A stretch of 64,000 bases of DNA, from positions 1-64,000 of the forward strand of contig PBGL02000006.1 of the NCBI GenBank assembly GCA_002718995.2, written 5' to 3'. Under the pieces are notes generated by a model. It saw only the letters and a list, made by a program, of their open reading frames with translations. It was not told where the DNA came from and ran no database searches. The stretch comes from Methanobacteriota archaeon (lineage in GTDB: Archaea > Thermoplasmatota > Poseidoniia > Poseidoniales > Thalassarchaeaceae). A program made the translations under genes and the position numbers. Shown piece by piece: positions 8,916 through 17,649 of this stretch; positions within the stretch are counted from its first letter, which is position 1; each line of letters begins with the position of its first letter.

Positions 8916-10268
8916 CTACATCGGTAAATCAACATCATCAATGTCGACCATTGATTGCATGTCCCTTCTGAATTTCCTGTTGCCCTTGATCATCTTCATC
9001 TGTTTCCTACTACGATTCCAGTGAGATATCAGCTCTTTCACGTCTTTTTCAGAAACGCCGGAGCCCCTAGCAATCCTCTTGATTCTACTAGATTTGAGTA
9101 CTAACGGCTCATCCTTCTCATTCTGAGTCATCGAGTCCATGATTATCCTGAATTTATCCAGATTCCTCTGGATTTGTTGCTTCTGGCCAGTACTCATGCT
9201 CCCCATGCCGAACATCCCATCTGGAAGATGGGACATAAGCCTCTCCATGGTTCCGATTTTCCCCATCATTTCCATCTGCGTGTACATATCTGTAAGTGTG
9301 AATCTCCCAGACATCATCCTCTGGGTGAGCCTCATGGCTTCTTCTTGGTCTAGGTCCTCTGGAGTTAGATCAATTAGCCCCTTTATGTCACCCATTCCGA
9401 GTAGTCTTGAGATGAACCTATCAGACTCAAACTTCTCGAGATCTTGGACCCTCTCTCCTTCACCAACGAAAACGATAGGCGCACCAGTGGTTGCCACGGC
9501 ACTAAGCGCACCTCCCCCTCTGGCAGTACCGTCTAGTTTCGTGACTATGGTGCCCGTGACGCCCACTAATTCGTGAAAGGTCTCAGCAACCGGTCCTGCA
9601 GCCTGTCCAACCTGTGCATCGATCACAAGGAATCTTTCTGTTGCATTTGCGGTCTCTGCTATACTAACCAACTCATCCCTGAGTTCTCCATCTAGGCTAT
9701 CCCTTCCTGCTGTGTCAATAATCACGACATCTGCGTTACCGACCTTCCTTAGGCCATTTCTGACGATCTTAGCAGCATCCTTCTCATCAGGCTCCCCGTA
9801 GACTTCGACACCCGATCCCTCTAACAGTTGCGTTAATTGTTGGAAAGCACCAGGTCTGTGCGTGTCCGCCTCAATTACTGCAACTCTGACGCCATGCCTT
9901 CTTCTCCACCAGTCTGCAACCTTTGCCGTAGTGGTAGTTTTACCCTGCCCATATAGGCCAACCATAAGGACAGTCTCATTATGCGGCCTGATTTCTCTGG
10001 GTGGGCCAAGCAATCTGACTAGTTCCGTATAGATTAGATTCATCGCATGAGTTTCAAGTTTGGTCCCAGGGCGAGGTTCCTCCTCTATCATCCGCCGCTC
10101 TACTCTTTCAGTGAGCTCCTTGGTCTGCCTTACATTGAAATCGGCCTCTATCAACGCTCTCCTTAGAGACCGACTTAGTTCCTTGACCGTCTCCTCATCA
10201 ACCTCCCTCTTCCCCTTCAGAAGGCCGACTGAGCCTAGCAGACGCCTCTTCAGCCCGTCCAGCGCCAT
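8916..10268 (-). CDS. srp54: Signal recognition particle GTPase SRP54
   Basis: The 450-residue SRP54 protein binds 7S RNA and hydrophobic signal sequences and guides nascent membrane and secreted proteins to the translocon through FtsY. The N domain covers about residues 1-90. The GTPase domain has P-loop GLYGQGKTTT (104-113), DTAGRD and the base-recognition motif TKLDG. A Met-rich M domain follows (MMSGRFTLTDMYTQMEMMGKIG), with an SRP-RNA-binding RIKRIARGSGVSEKDV stretch near the end. ATG 10268 is chosen because MALDGLKRRLLGSV is the typical N-terminus; an upstream extension to 10346 has no family similarity and would run into the divergent gene. Confidence 0.97.
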   Translation of the reverse strand: MALDGLKRRLLGSVGLLKGKREVDEETVKELSRSLRRALIEADFNVRQTKELTERVERRMIEEEPRPGTKLETHAMNLIYTELVRLLGPPREIRPHNETVLMVGLYGQGKTTTTAKVADWWRRRHGVRVAVIEADTHRPGAFQQLTQLLEGSGVEVYGEPDEKDAAKIVRNGLRKVGNADVVIIDTAGRDSLDGELRDELVSIAETANATERFLVIDAQVGQAAGPVAETFHELVGVTGTIVTKLDGTARGGGALSAVATTGAPIVFVGEGERVQDLEKFESDRFISRLLGMGDIKGLIDLTPEDLDQEEAMRLTQRMMSGRFTLTDMYTQMEMMGKIGTMERLMSHLPDGMFGMGSMSTGQKQQIQRNLDKFRIIMDSMTQNEKDEPLVLKSSRIKRIARGSGVSEKDVKELISHWNRSRKQMKMIKGNRKFRRDMQSMVDIDDVDLPM

Positions 10269-10344
10269 GCTATCGGGTTCCCATCGAGTGGTTTGAACGT
10301 TATCTGAGGCAGATGCCCTCAAATGGCGGGTGCCATGCCAGAAC

Positions 10345-11142
10345 ATGGTCGCAGGGCTATGGCAAACTCAGGCCGCTTTCGCGATTGGCCTTCTCGGCGT
10401 GTTCATTGGTTGGAGGGGTTCAATGGCCAAGATGACCGGTTTTTTCGATTTAGCAGGCTCTGTCAGATACCTGCTCTACGGTATTGTTTCAGGGATGATA
10501 TTGGCTTCTGCAGTTGACAGACTGATACTGGCGGGAATTGTCGAGAGCTCGTTGAACATAGCATCTGCCAGCGTTCTAGCATTACTCATCGCTCTTGCCG
10601 AAGCAGCATTGGTAATGTTCCTCTTGGGAAGGCCGAGAAACGTTGCATTACGAACATCCCCGCCCTTCGGTTGGACTCTGGGCCTGGGAATCGGCGCAAT
10701 GCAGGCATCGGTCATTGCGTGGAGGCTTTTCGGAGATGAGCTAACAAACTCTGACTATTCCGGATTCTCTGCTATCTCGGTATCCCTGGCACTAGTGATA
10801 GCGGCTTCATCATGCATCGGCCACGCCATTCCAGCGGCATTTCAGGGTGCAATGATCCTCGACTCCAAGAGATTCTCGCCATTCTTGTTAGCTGCGCTAG
10901 GGCGAGCCTGCCTGACCATGACGTTGGTTTTGTCGATATATGCGCCTCTGGTTCTCATAGCTCCAGTAATCGCCATTGCAGCGTTATGGTCACCAGCTCA
11001 CTCTAACTGGATACCTTCCGGACTAACTCCTGCAGCAAGGCAAGCATACAGGAGGACAACTAGGCAGTCTGAGAGGCATAGAAAGGCCTCAGAATCAAGA
11101 ACTAGGGGCTCAATAGTGTATGACGATGAAGAGGGTCAGTAG
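10345..11142 (+). CDS. Hypothetical multi-spanning membrane protein
   Basis: About 265 residues with roughly seven hydrophobic segments, then a charged cytoplasmic-looking tail rich in Arg, Ser and Glu (RRTTRQSERHRK, ending YDDEEGQ). I do not recognise a family. No catalytic motif stands out; LLGRPRNVALRTSPPFG is the longest polar loop. The start is uncertain: GTG 10330 adds five residues. The gene is divergent from srp54 across about 75 bases and lies upstream of trkA in the same direction. The trkA gene has its own promoter-like element, so co-regulation is not assured. Confidence 0.7.
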   Translation: MVAGLWQTQAAFAIGLLGVFIGWRGSMAKMTGFFDLAGSVRYLLYGIVSGMILASAVDRLILAGIVESSLNIASASVLALLIALAEAALVMFLLGRPRNVALRTSPPFGWTLGLGIGAMQASVIAWRLFGDELTNSDYSGFSAISVSLALVIAASSCIGHAIPAAFQGAMILDSKRFSPFLLAALGRACLTMTLVLSIYAPLVLIAPVIAIAALWSPAHSNWIPSGLTPAARQAYRRTTRQSERHRKASESRTRGSIVYDDEEGQ

Positions 11143-11192
11143 TCGAAAACCCCCTGATTAAGGCGCATTATCGGACATACGTATGGCGCAGT

Positions 11193-11200
11193 ATTATATT
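11193..11200 (+). promoter_or_regulatory. Putative TATA box for trkA-trkH
   Basis: An ATTATATT element lies about 25 bases before the GAGG at 11210-11213 that precedes the trkA ATG at 11224. It is the only AT-rich patch in the 81-base gap after the membrane-protein gene. Confidence 0.4.
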
Positions 11201-11223
11201 CGTACCGCGGAGGCATCGAATCG

Positions 11224-12642
11224 ATGAGAGTAATCATCGCTGGCGCTGGAGAGGTCGGCCGTGGCGTCGCAGCCGCCCTAAGGCAGGAAAAAAGGAGCGT
11301 AGCACTCATTGACACAGACCCAACCGCGATAAATGAGTCCCAGTACCTTGATTGCCTGTTGGTCACAGGTAGCGTCCTATCCAGAGATTCCCTGTTAAGA
11401 GCCGGAATTACGGATGCCGAAATGATTGTGATGGCGACCAATAATGACATGGTCAACCTCTTGGCCTGCTCCTTCGCGAAGAAGGTCTACAGTGAGCAGG
11501 TAGGCGATAGAAATGCTTCTGGCCTCAAGGCGATAGCCAAGATCAGAAATCCCAATATTGAAGATCCAGTTAGGGGCGCAGGACCACTCAGTGGCTGGTC
11601 CCGGGCGGACCATATCGTCTGCGCCTCGGATGAGATAGTCGAGCAGCTTGCAGCAGGACTTCTTGCACCATCTATCGATGAGATCCTACCTCTCGGGGAC
11701 TCTTCCTGGATTGCCGCCACTGAAGTCACTTCTTCATCGGCATTGATAGGGACAAAGACCGGTGAGGTAGGCGATATCTTCAGAGGAATGCCTTCTATCT
11801 ATGCAATCAGTCCAGACGGTGAATCCGGAAGGCTATCCAATGGCAATGAAGTAATTCAGCCAGGTGATACGCTGGTTTTCGTTTCCAATTCGACGGATCA
11901 ATTTGCGCAGGTTACCAGGGGCGTTGGGAAATCAGATCCCGATTTGAAGGAAAGGGCCCAGATAGCGGTTTTCGGAGCTAGCCAGTTCGGTATGAGGCTA
12001 GCCAGCTATTATCTATCGAGGGGGCACAATGTCGTAGTCATAGAACCGGATCTCGATGCCGCTAACGAGCTTGTCGGATCGACAGTCGGCAATAGTAAGA
12101 GATTGGATGTCATCCACGGGGACCCTCAAGATGAGGAGCTACTGAAGGAATTAGGAATAGATACCCACGATATCGCTGTGGCAGCTCTGGGGGATGACAA
12201 TCTCAATATTGCAATCTCAATGAGGGCGAAGGACAAGGGCGTTCAGAGAACTGGTTTGGTTCTCAAGGACAGAGCCCTCGTCGAGGCCGTACAAAGAATA
12301 GGCTCAATCAACCCGGTAAGTAGGAGACAGGTAACAGTCACCTCAATTCTCAAATCCATCCACATGAATGTTCCCGGAACTTTCCAAGTCATTCCCACTG
12401 TTCCTGAAGTAATTTCAATTTCGGCGGAAGTCAGGCCCGAACATAGCTTCGCAGGCAAGGAGATCCCCAAGATTGAGTCCAAGTTAGGTGTCCGCGTGGC
12501 AATGGTTGACAGAGTTGATGAACACGGAGTTACTCAAATTATCGATCCTATTTCGATACAGACGATAGAGGCCGGCGACAGGATTTACCTGCTCCTGCTC
12601 AAGAAAGATCTGAAGAAGCTTGAGAAGAATCTCGGGAGCTGA
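11224..12642 (+). CDS. trkA: Trk potassium uptake regulator TrkA (two RCK domains)
   Basis: A 472-residue cytoplasmic NAD(H)/nucleotide-binding subunit that gates the TrkH potassium channel. It holds two RCK-N/RCK-C repeats. The first Rossmann motif is GAGEVGRGVA at residues 7-16, with the acidic end of strand 2 at LIDTDP. The second is VFGASQFGMRLASYYL in the middle, with VIEPDLD. The TrkA-C domains include QPGDTLVFVSN and EAGDRIYLLLLKKD. Length is close to the two-domain bacterial TrkA (about 458). trkH starts two bases after its stop, which is strong evidence for one operon and one complex. Confidence 0.95.
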   Translation: MRVIIAGAGEVGRGVAAALRQEKRSVALIDTDPTAINESQYLDCLLVTGSVLSRDSLLRAGITDAEMIVMATNNDMVNLLACSFAKKVYSEQVGDRNASGLKAIAKIRNPNIEDPVRGAGPLSGWSRADHIVCASDEIVEQLAAGLLAPSIDEILPLGDSSWIAATEVTSSSALIGTKTGEVGDIFRGMPSIYAISPDGESGRLSNGNEVIQPGDTLVFVSNSTDQFAQVTRGVGKSDPDLKERAQIAVFGASQFGMRLASYYLSRGHNVVVIEPDLDAANELVGSTVGNSKRLDVIHGDPQDEELLKELGIDTHDIAVAALGDDNLNIAISMRAKDKGVQRTGLVLKDRALVEAVQRIGSINPVSRRQVTVTSILKSIHMNVPGTFQVIPTVPEVISISAEVRPEHSFAGKEIPKIESKLGVRVAMVDRVDEHGVTQIIDPISIQTIEAGDRIYLLLLKKDLKKLEKNLGS

Positions 12643-12644
12643 AA

Positions 12645-14213
12645 ATGCGCTGGGATGTCGTAGGTTTTGTATTGGGATGGACGATAAGAATAGTCGCCCT
12701 TCCTCTGGCTATTGTAGCTGCTTACAGTTGCTACCTGGCTGAATCAGAGGGATATGAGTTCGCAGCAAGGACGTATCTCCTGCCCCTTCTGATTGCAGCT
12801 GTGGTCGGTCAGGGACTGGTATCGCTCTCCAAAGGAGCAGATACTGCCTCAAGATTACGAGATAGGGAGGCGTTTGCATCCGTTGCCTTGGGCTGGATAC
12901 CAGTGGTTCTTGTAGGCGCTCTCCCATATTGGCTTGGCGGGGTCTTCTATGGTCCGTTTCAGTTTTCTGACCCCGGCGTCGGGCTCTCTGATGTCTTACT
13001 CGGAGCTGTCCATTCGTGGTTCGAATCAATGTCAGGGTTCACCACGACCGGCGCTACTGTGATTGATCCCTCCACTAGCCCCCTCTGCCAGGGTGTCGCT
13101 GATTGCATAGGCTCTCAGCCAGAGAGCCTGATTCTTTGGCGCTCGGTCTCACAGTGGTTGGGGGGCATGGGGGTGATCATGCTCGGATTGCTGATCCTCT
13201 CCCAGGCACTGGGCGGAGGAATGACGCTAGCCAGAGCTGAATTGACCGGGCCCACACTATCTCGGCTGGGCCCCTCGCTCCAGTGGACCGCCAGAAGGCT
13301 ATGGACAATTTACATCGTTCTGACTGTCATCGAGATTCTTCTGCTCAGATTCGTGGGAGAGATGACCCTGTTTGATTCTGTCAACTACTCTCTAACTACG
13401 ATGTCATCAGGGGGATTCGGGACTACTGATGGGGGGATAATGTCATTTGGCTCCGCAACGATAGAGTCCATCATCATGGTATTCATGCTAATTACCTGCA
13501 TCAATTTCAGTCTGCTCCACTTGATACTCGCAGGACGTTCAAGGGAGGCCCTTAGGGACGAAGAGTTCAGGGGCTATATCCTAATCATTCTAATCGCATG
13601 GCTGGCCATGTCTTTCAATCTACTCCGCTCCGGAGTTGAGGGGCAGGGGTTCCTGGAGACGATGAGGCATACGGCATTCCAAGCAATTTCAATATCCAGT
13701 ACCGGCTACTCATCTGCTGACTTCGCTTCCTGGCCGGTATTCAGCCAGTTCGTCCTCTTGCTACTGATGATTATTGGCGCGTCTGCCGGCTCGACGGGAG
13801 GCGGACTGAAGGTACTCAGAATAAGAATAGCATTCGAGCTCTCGAAGAGAGAGATTCTGAGGATAATTAGGCCCAGAAAGGTAGTCGCAATACGCCTTAA
13901 TGGAGAGGTTCTGGATGATGGCAGAATATGGACGGTTCTTGGAATGCTGAGTTCTTGGACGGTCCTTGTGACAGCATCCATGCTTGCTCTGGCCTTACTT
14001 GAGCCATCTCTGGAAATGACCGATGTCCTGTCAATTTCGGTTTCATTATTGGGTAATACCGGTCCAGCTCTTGGGGCATTCGGACCTACAGCAACTTGGG
14101 CAGCACTAAGTGAACCATCAATGGTTGTAGCTAGTCTTTTGATGTGGCTGGGAAGGCTGGAACTTCTAACCGTTCTCGTCCTTCTACATCCGAAAACCTG
14201 GGGCGGCGATTAG
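12645..14213 (+). CDS. trkH: Trk potassium transporter membrane subunit TrkH
   Basis: A 522-residue membrane protein of the SKT (TrkH/KtrB) superfamily that imports K+ under TrkA control. The four pore loops expected of the family are recognisable in order: SGFTTTGAT, SSGGFGTTDGG, SSTGYSSADF and LGNTGPALG. Each has a central Gly of the selectivity filter. Around them are some ten to twelve hydrophobic helices. The gene is coupled to trkA with a two-base gap. Its last four bases overlap the convergent rfcL stop region. Confidence 0.95.
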   Translation: MRWDVVGFVLGWTIRIVALPLAIVAAYSCYLAESEGYEFAARTYLLPLLIAAVVGQGLVSLSKGADTASRLRDREAFASVALGWIPVVLVGALPYWLGGVFYGPFQFSDPGVGLSDVLLGAVHSWFESMSGFTTTGATVIDPSTSPLCQGVADCIGSQPESLILWRSVSQWLGGMGVIMLGLLILSQALGGGMTLARAELTGPTLSRLGPSLQWTARRLWTIYIVLTVIEILLLRFVGEMTLFDSVNYSLTTMSSGGFGTTDGGIMSFGSATIESIIMVFMLITCINFSLLHLILAGRSREALRDEEFRGYILIILIAWLAMSFNLLRSGVEGQGFLETMRHTAFQAISISSTGYSSADFASWPVFSQFVLLLLMIIGASAGSTGGGLKVLRIRIAFELSKREILRIIRPRKVVAIRLNGEVLDDGRIWTVLGMLSSWTVLVTASMLALALLEPSLEMTDVLSISVSLLGNTGPALGAFGPTATWAALSEPSMVVASLLMWLGRLELLTVLVLLHPKTWGGD

Positions 14214-15724
14214 TAGGAATCAAGAGTGAATTGGGTGCCGTCACTGTTATCTGACTGCTTTTCATCACCGTCAACCACTTCCTCCGTCTCAATCACAGCC
14301 TCTCCCTCCGGCTCCCTTTCAGACTCATCAAAACTCTTGATGATACTCTTTCCCTCTCTGCTACTTTTCGGTATCCCGTGCAGTGCAAGGTGATCCTCCA
14401 CACTCAGTCCGAGATTTACAGATACCGAGAAGTCACTCGGGTCTCCCCCCAGAGAGCCGTCGTGCACCGCTAGTAAGATTGGCCAGATTTCCTCCCTGAA
14501 CGATGACCTGCTAGTCGAAATGATATTTGCCATCTTCTCTACCACAGTTCTAGATCTCCAAGTCTCCCCTCCTCTGCGTAGGAAATCTGGAAAACCAAGG
14601 TAGGGGTCCGATGTTATTGGACTCTGTGACACTGCAGACTGAGAGGTCAGTGAAGATCCCCAATACCATGATCTGAAGGCCCTGTTCGTGAATTTAGTTG
14701 CCAGCGATCTATCTGCCATCTCCATGGCAGGACTAATCCTTCGGAGGCTCTTGGAGTCGAATACCGATTGGTTATTCCATGCAAACCATGCGAGCATCTG
14801 GTCAGGATCCTTGTCACTGTTAATCAATACAGCATTAGCCTCCTTCCCAGACTTGCTTGAGTAGACCTCCCTCATTGCCTTGAATACGTCAACTTGGACG
14901 TCTCTGACAGCCACCACAGACAAATCGCCTACATCATCCGAAGAAATATGCCCATCGCTAACTGAGCATAGTGCCTGTAGATCTCTGACCAAAGCTCGTA
15001 AATCGCCTGGGTTAGATGAAAGAAGCTGCTCCAATGCTCCCGGGTCGATAGTAAAGCCCTCACTATCGAGTACCCTGTGTGCAATTTTCCTCATATCCAA
15101 ATTACCGGCCCTCTTGAATTGAACAAGCTCAGAGTGTGACAGGACCCTATCCCGATTCCTCCTCCAGGACCGTCCCGAACCCCATAGCCTCATTGGATCA
15201 TTACAAGTCATTATCACTGGCTGCTCTGTTACACTTAGGAGCCTTAGGAGCTCGGCCTTTCCGCCAGAATCCCCGACCAGCACAGGCCCATCCTCCTCTT
15301 TCGAGATCACCCTCTCCAGCCTATCTTCGGAAACCTCAGAGAAACCCCCTCCAAGGTGGTCCACCTCGTCTAGAAGAATCACGGTTTTCCCTTCTTTGTT
15401 CGTGCCACCAGAGAAAGCATCCAGGGAAATGTGCTGAGATCCCCTTGTGGCAGATTTCCTAATCGCGGCTGCATTCCTCTCTTCCGAGGCATTCAACTCT
15501 ATGATCATCCAATCCCGCTCTTTCGCAATAGCCTTCGCCAATGTTGTTTTGCCAACTCCCGGTGGGCCTGAAAGCAAGATGCCCCTTTTCACGGGCCTAT
15601 TCCCTGTTTCCCATTGGTCCAGCCACCTTCTTATGACTCTCATTTGAGTGTCATTGCCCTCCATTTCACGAAGGCTGGAAGGCCTATGGCGCTCAGTCCA
15701 GTCCTCGTCACCCGCGACCATCAT
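14210..15724 (-). CDS. rfcL: Replication factor C large subunit
   Basis: The 504-residue clamp-loader large subunit uses ATP to load the PCNA ring at primer-template junctions together with RfcS. The N-terminus WTERHRPSSLREMEGN is typical. Walker A is SGPPGVGKTTLAKA (about residues 52-65), Walker B ILLDEVDHL, and sensor 1 MTCNDP. After the AAA+ lid comes the RFC collar domain, then an acidic, Ser-rich tail. The last residues, QFTLDSY, resemble a degenerate PCNA-interacting (PIP) box, as expected at this position in archaeal RfcL. The gene converges with trkH and lies downstream of glyS on the same strand. Confidence 0.95.
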   Translation of the reverse strand: MMVAGDEDWTERHRPSSLREMEGNDTQMRVIRRWLDQWETGNRPVKRGILLSGPPGVGKTTLAKAIAKERDWMIIELNASEERNAAAIRKSATRGSQHISLDAFSGGTNKEGKTVILLDEVDHLGGGFSEVSEDRLERVISKEEDGPVLVGDSGGKAELLRLLSVTEQPVIMTCNDPMRLWGSGRSWRRNRDRVLSHSELVQFKRAGNLDMRKIAHRVLDSEGFTIDPGALEQLLSSNPGDLRALVRDLQALCSVSDGHISSDDVGDLSVVAVRDVQVDVFKAMREVYSSKSGKEANAVLINSDKDPDQMLAWFAWNNQSVFDSKSLRRISPAMEMADRSLATKFTNRAFRSWYWGSSLTSQSAVSQSPITSDPYLGFPDFLRRGGETWRSRTVVEKMANIISTSRSSFREEIWPILLAVHDGSLGGDPSDFSVSVNLGLSVEDHLALHGIPKSSREGKSIIKSFDESEREPEGEAVIETEEVVDGDEKQSDNSDGTQFTLDSY

Positions 15725-15760
15725 CGTGTTGTGAGAGCGGAGCCCCTTGAAGATTCGCAG

Positions 15761-17479
15761 TCAGAACATACTGTCCAGGCTTCTGGTACGGAGGCATTCT
15801 ATAGCCATCTTCATCGGCACTCTGATCTGCATCTGATCGTCCCTCCTGCGTATGGTCACAGTCCCGTCATCGACAGTAGAATGATCAACAGTAATCGCCC
15901 ATGGAATTCCAATTTCATCAGCCCTAGCATATCTTCTACCAATTGACCTTGAGGTGTCAATATCGGCCTTAATTCCGGGGATTCTGTTTATCTCAGAGGC
16001 CAACTTCCTTGCTATTCCGTCCATCCCATCCTTGTCGAAGAGGGGAAGTACCGATACATCGAATGGAGCCACATCCTCATCCAGTGAAAGTATGGTGTAC
16101 TCTTCACCCGACTTACCGCTTTCGTTGAATGCGTGATCGATTACATGCCAAATTATTCTGTCAATGCCGAATGCGGGCTCGACAACATGGGGAGTGAACC
16201 ACTCGCCGTGTACGTTTACCTCCTCGGCCCTTCTTGTCACCATCTCCGGAGTAATCTCAACAGAGCTACCATCAGCAATTTCGAGTGAGAATGGCATCTC
16301 CTCGGGAATTTCTTGCAATTCCGAAAGAGCATCAGATACATCCGAAGCCTTACCCTTGAACATCGGGCCAATGACCGAACCATTCGGTGAAAGGACATCC
16401 CTCTTCACTAGGATTGGCTGCGAATACTGCCTCCATCCTCTAAGCAGGTTCGTACCAGAGTGCTCTTCATGTGACTCCAAGTCATGACAAGTCCTGTTTG
16501 CAATTCCGACACACTCGATCCAGCCATACTCGCCAAATATCTCACAGTCCCAGCAGTCCGATGCGTAATGGGCCATTTCCGTGCCGGTATGTTGCCGGAA
16601 TCTAATCTTCGAACTATCGACACCTATTGCCACAAGAAAATCCCATGTTCTTGCCATGAACCAAGCCACGGTTGGATGCTTGATGATCCCCCCATCCAAA
16701 GCTTCTGAAAAGGTAATGTTGTGGTTTCCAGATTGCCCTCCATCTGGGTCGGGAACCAAAGAAACAGCAGTTTTCCAGTCACGCAAGTCCACTTCCGGCG
16801 GATCCTCGGGGTCAATGAAGTACTCTAGCTCTGCCATGTTGAACTCCCTGAGCCTGATCATGCCCTGCCTTGGGCTGATCTCATTCCGATAACCTCTACC
16901 AGTTTGCAATGCGCCGAATGGAAGCTTCTGCTTGAAATGCCTGTATAGGGATGGGTACAGCATGAACATGCCTTGCGCGGTTTCAGGCCTCATGAATGCC
17001 TCACGGCCACCCCTCATTGCACCAATAGTAGTCGGAAACATGAGGTTCATTGGCCTAGCAGGACTCCACCCAAACTCCCCGCAGTTCGGGCATGGAACAT
17101 TATTTTCGGAGATTACCTCATCGATCTCAATGCCAGAAATAGAATCTGGACTGGGATGCAAACCCTCGATTAGATGATCACTCCTGAATATCGCCTCGCA
17201 AGAAATGCACTCCGACATGTAGTCGTTGAACTCCCCAACGTGCCCACTGGCCACAAGCACCTCCTTCGGGGTTATGGAGGGCGAGTCAATTTCTACGATA
17301 TCTCCGTGACTGGTCCAGTGATCAATCCACGATTGCACCACCTTTCTCTTGATTCTAGCCCCAACTGGGCCGTAGTCAATCAATCCAGAGACTCCTCCGT
17401 ATATCTCAAAAGAGGGGAGGATTATCCCCCTCCTCCTCATCATCGATGTTAGACGCTCCAATCTACCCTCATCGGACAT
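15761..17479 (-). CDS. glyS: Glycyl-tRNA synthetase (alpha2 type)
   Basis: A 572-residue class II aminoacyl-tRNA synthetase of the archaeal/eukaryotic dimeric type, which charges tRNA-Gly. Motif 2 is YRNEISPRQGMIRLREFNMAELEYF. The glycine-pocket region and the PAFGIDRIIWHVIDHAF motif 3 are present. A Cys pair CISCEAIF and a later CPNCGEFGW form a zinc-binding insertion near residues 90-150. The anticodon-binding domain (FDVSVLPLFDKDG onward) ends in VTIRRRDDQMQIRV. Length is normal. Start ATG 17479 gives the expected GRLERLTSMMRRRGI helix. rfcL follows 36 bases downstream in the same direction. Confidence 0.97.
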   Translation of the reverse strand: MSDEGRLERLTSMMRRRGIILPSFEIYGGVSGLIDYGPVGARIKRKVVQSWIDHWTSHGDIVEIDSPSITPKEVLVASGHVGEFNDYMSECISCEAIFRSDHLIEGLHPSPDSISGIEIDEVISENNVPCPNCGEFGWSPARPMNLMFPTTIGAMRGGREAFMRPETAQGMFMLYPSLYRHFKQKLPFGALQTGRGYRNEISPRQGMIRLREFNMAELEYFIDPEDPPEVDLRDWKTAVSLVPDPDGGQSGNHNITFSEALDGGIIKHPTVAWFMARTWDFLVAIGVDSSKIRFRQHTGTEMAHYASDCWDCEIFGEYGWIECVGIANRTCHDLESHEEHSGTNLLRGWRQYSQPILVKRDVLSPNGSVIGPMFKGKASDVSDALSELQEIPEEMPFSLEIADGSSVEITPEMVTRRAEEVNVHGEWFTPHVVEPAFGIDRIIWHVIDHAFNESGKSGEEYTILSLDEDVAPFDVSVLPLFDKDGMDGIARKLASEINRIPGIKADIDTSRSIGRRYARADEIGIPWAITVDHSTVDDGTVTIRRRDDQMQIRVPMKMAIECLRTRSLDSMF

Positions 17480-17649
17480 GTTCGAGTCATCGACTCTCCC
17501 ATCCCGCTTTCAAGCCATCCTAGTATTATGCCGCAAGAGTGGCCATACTGCACGAATAAGGGCCCCGCCACTTACACGGAATGTGTGCGCTGAGAGGCTA
17601 ACATTGATGTATGTACACGATGCCCGGCAACTGTTAGGTGTACGTGAAA

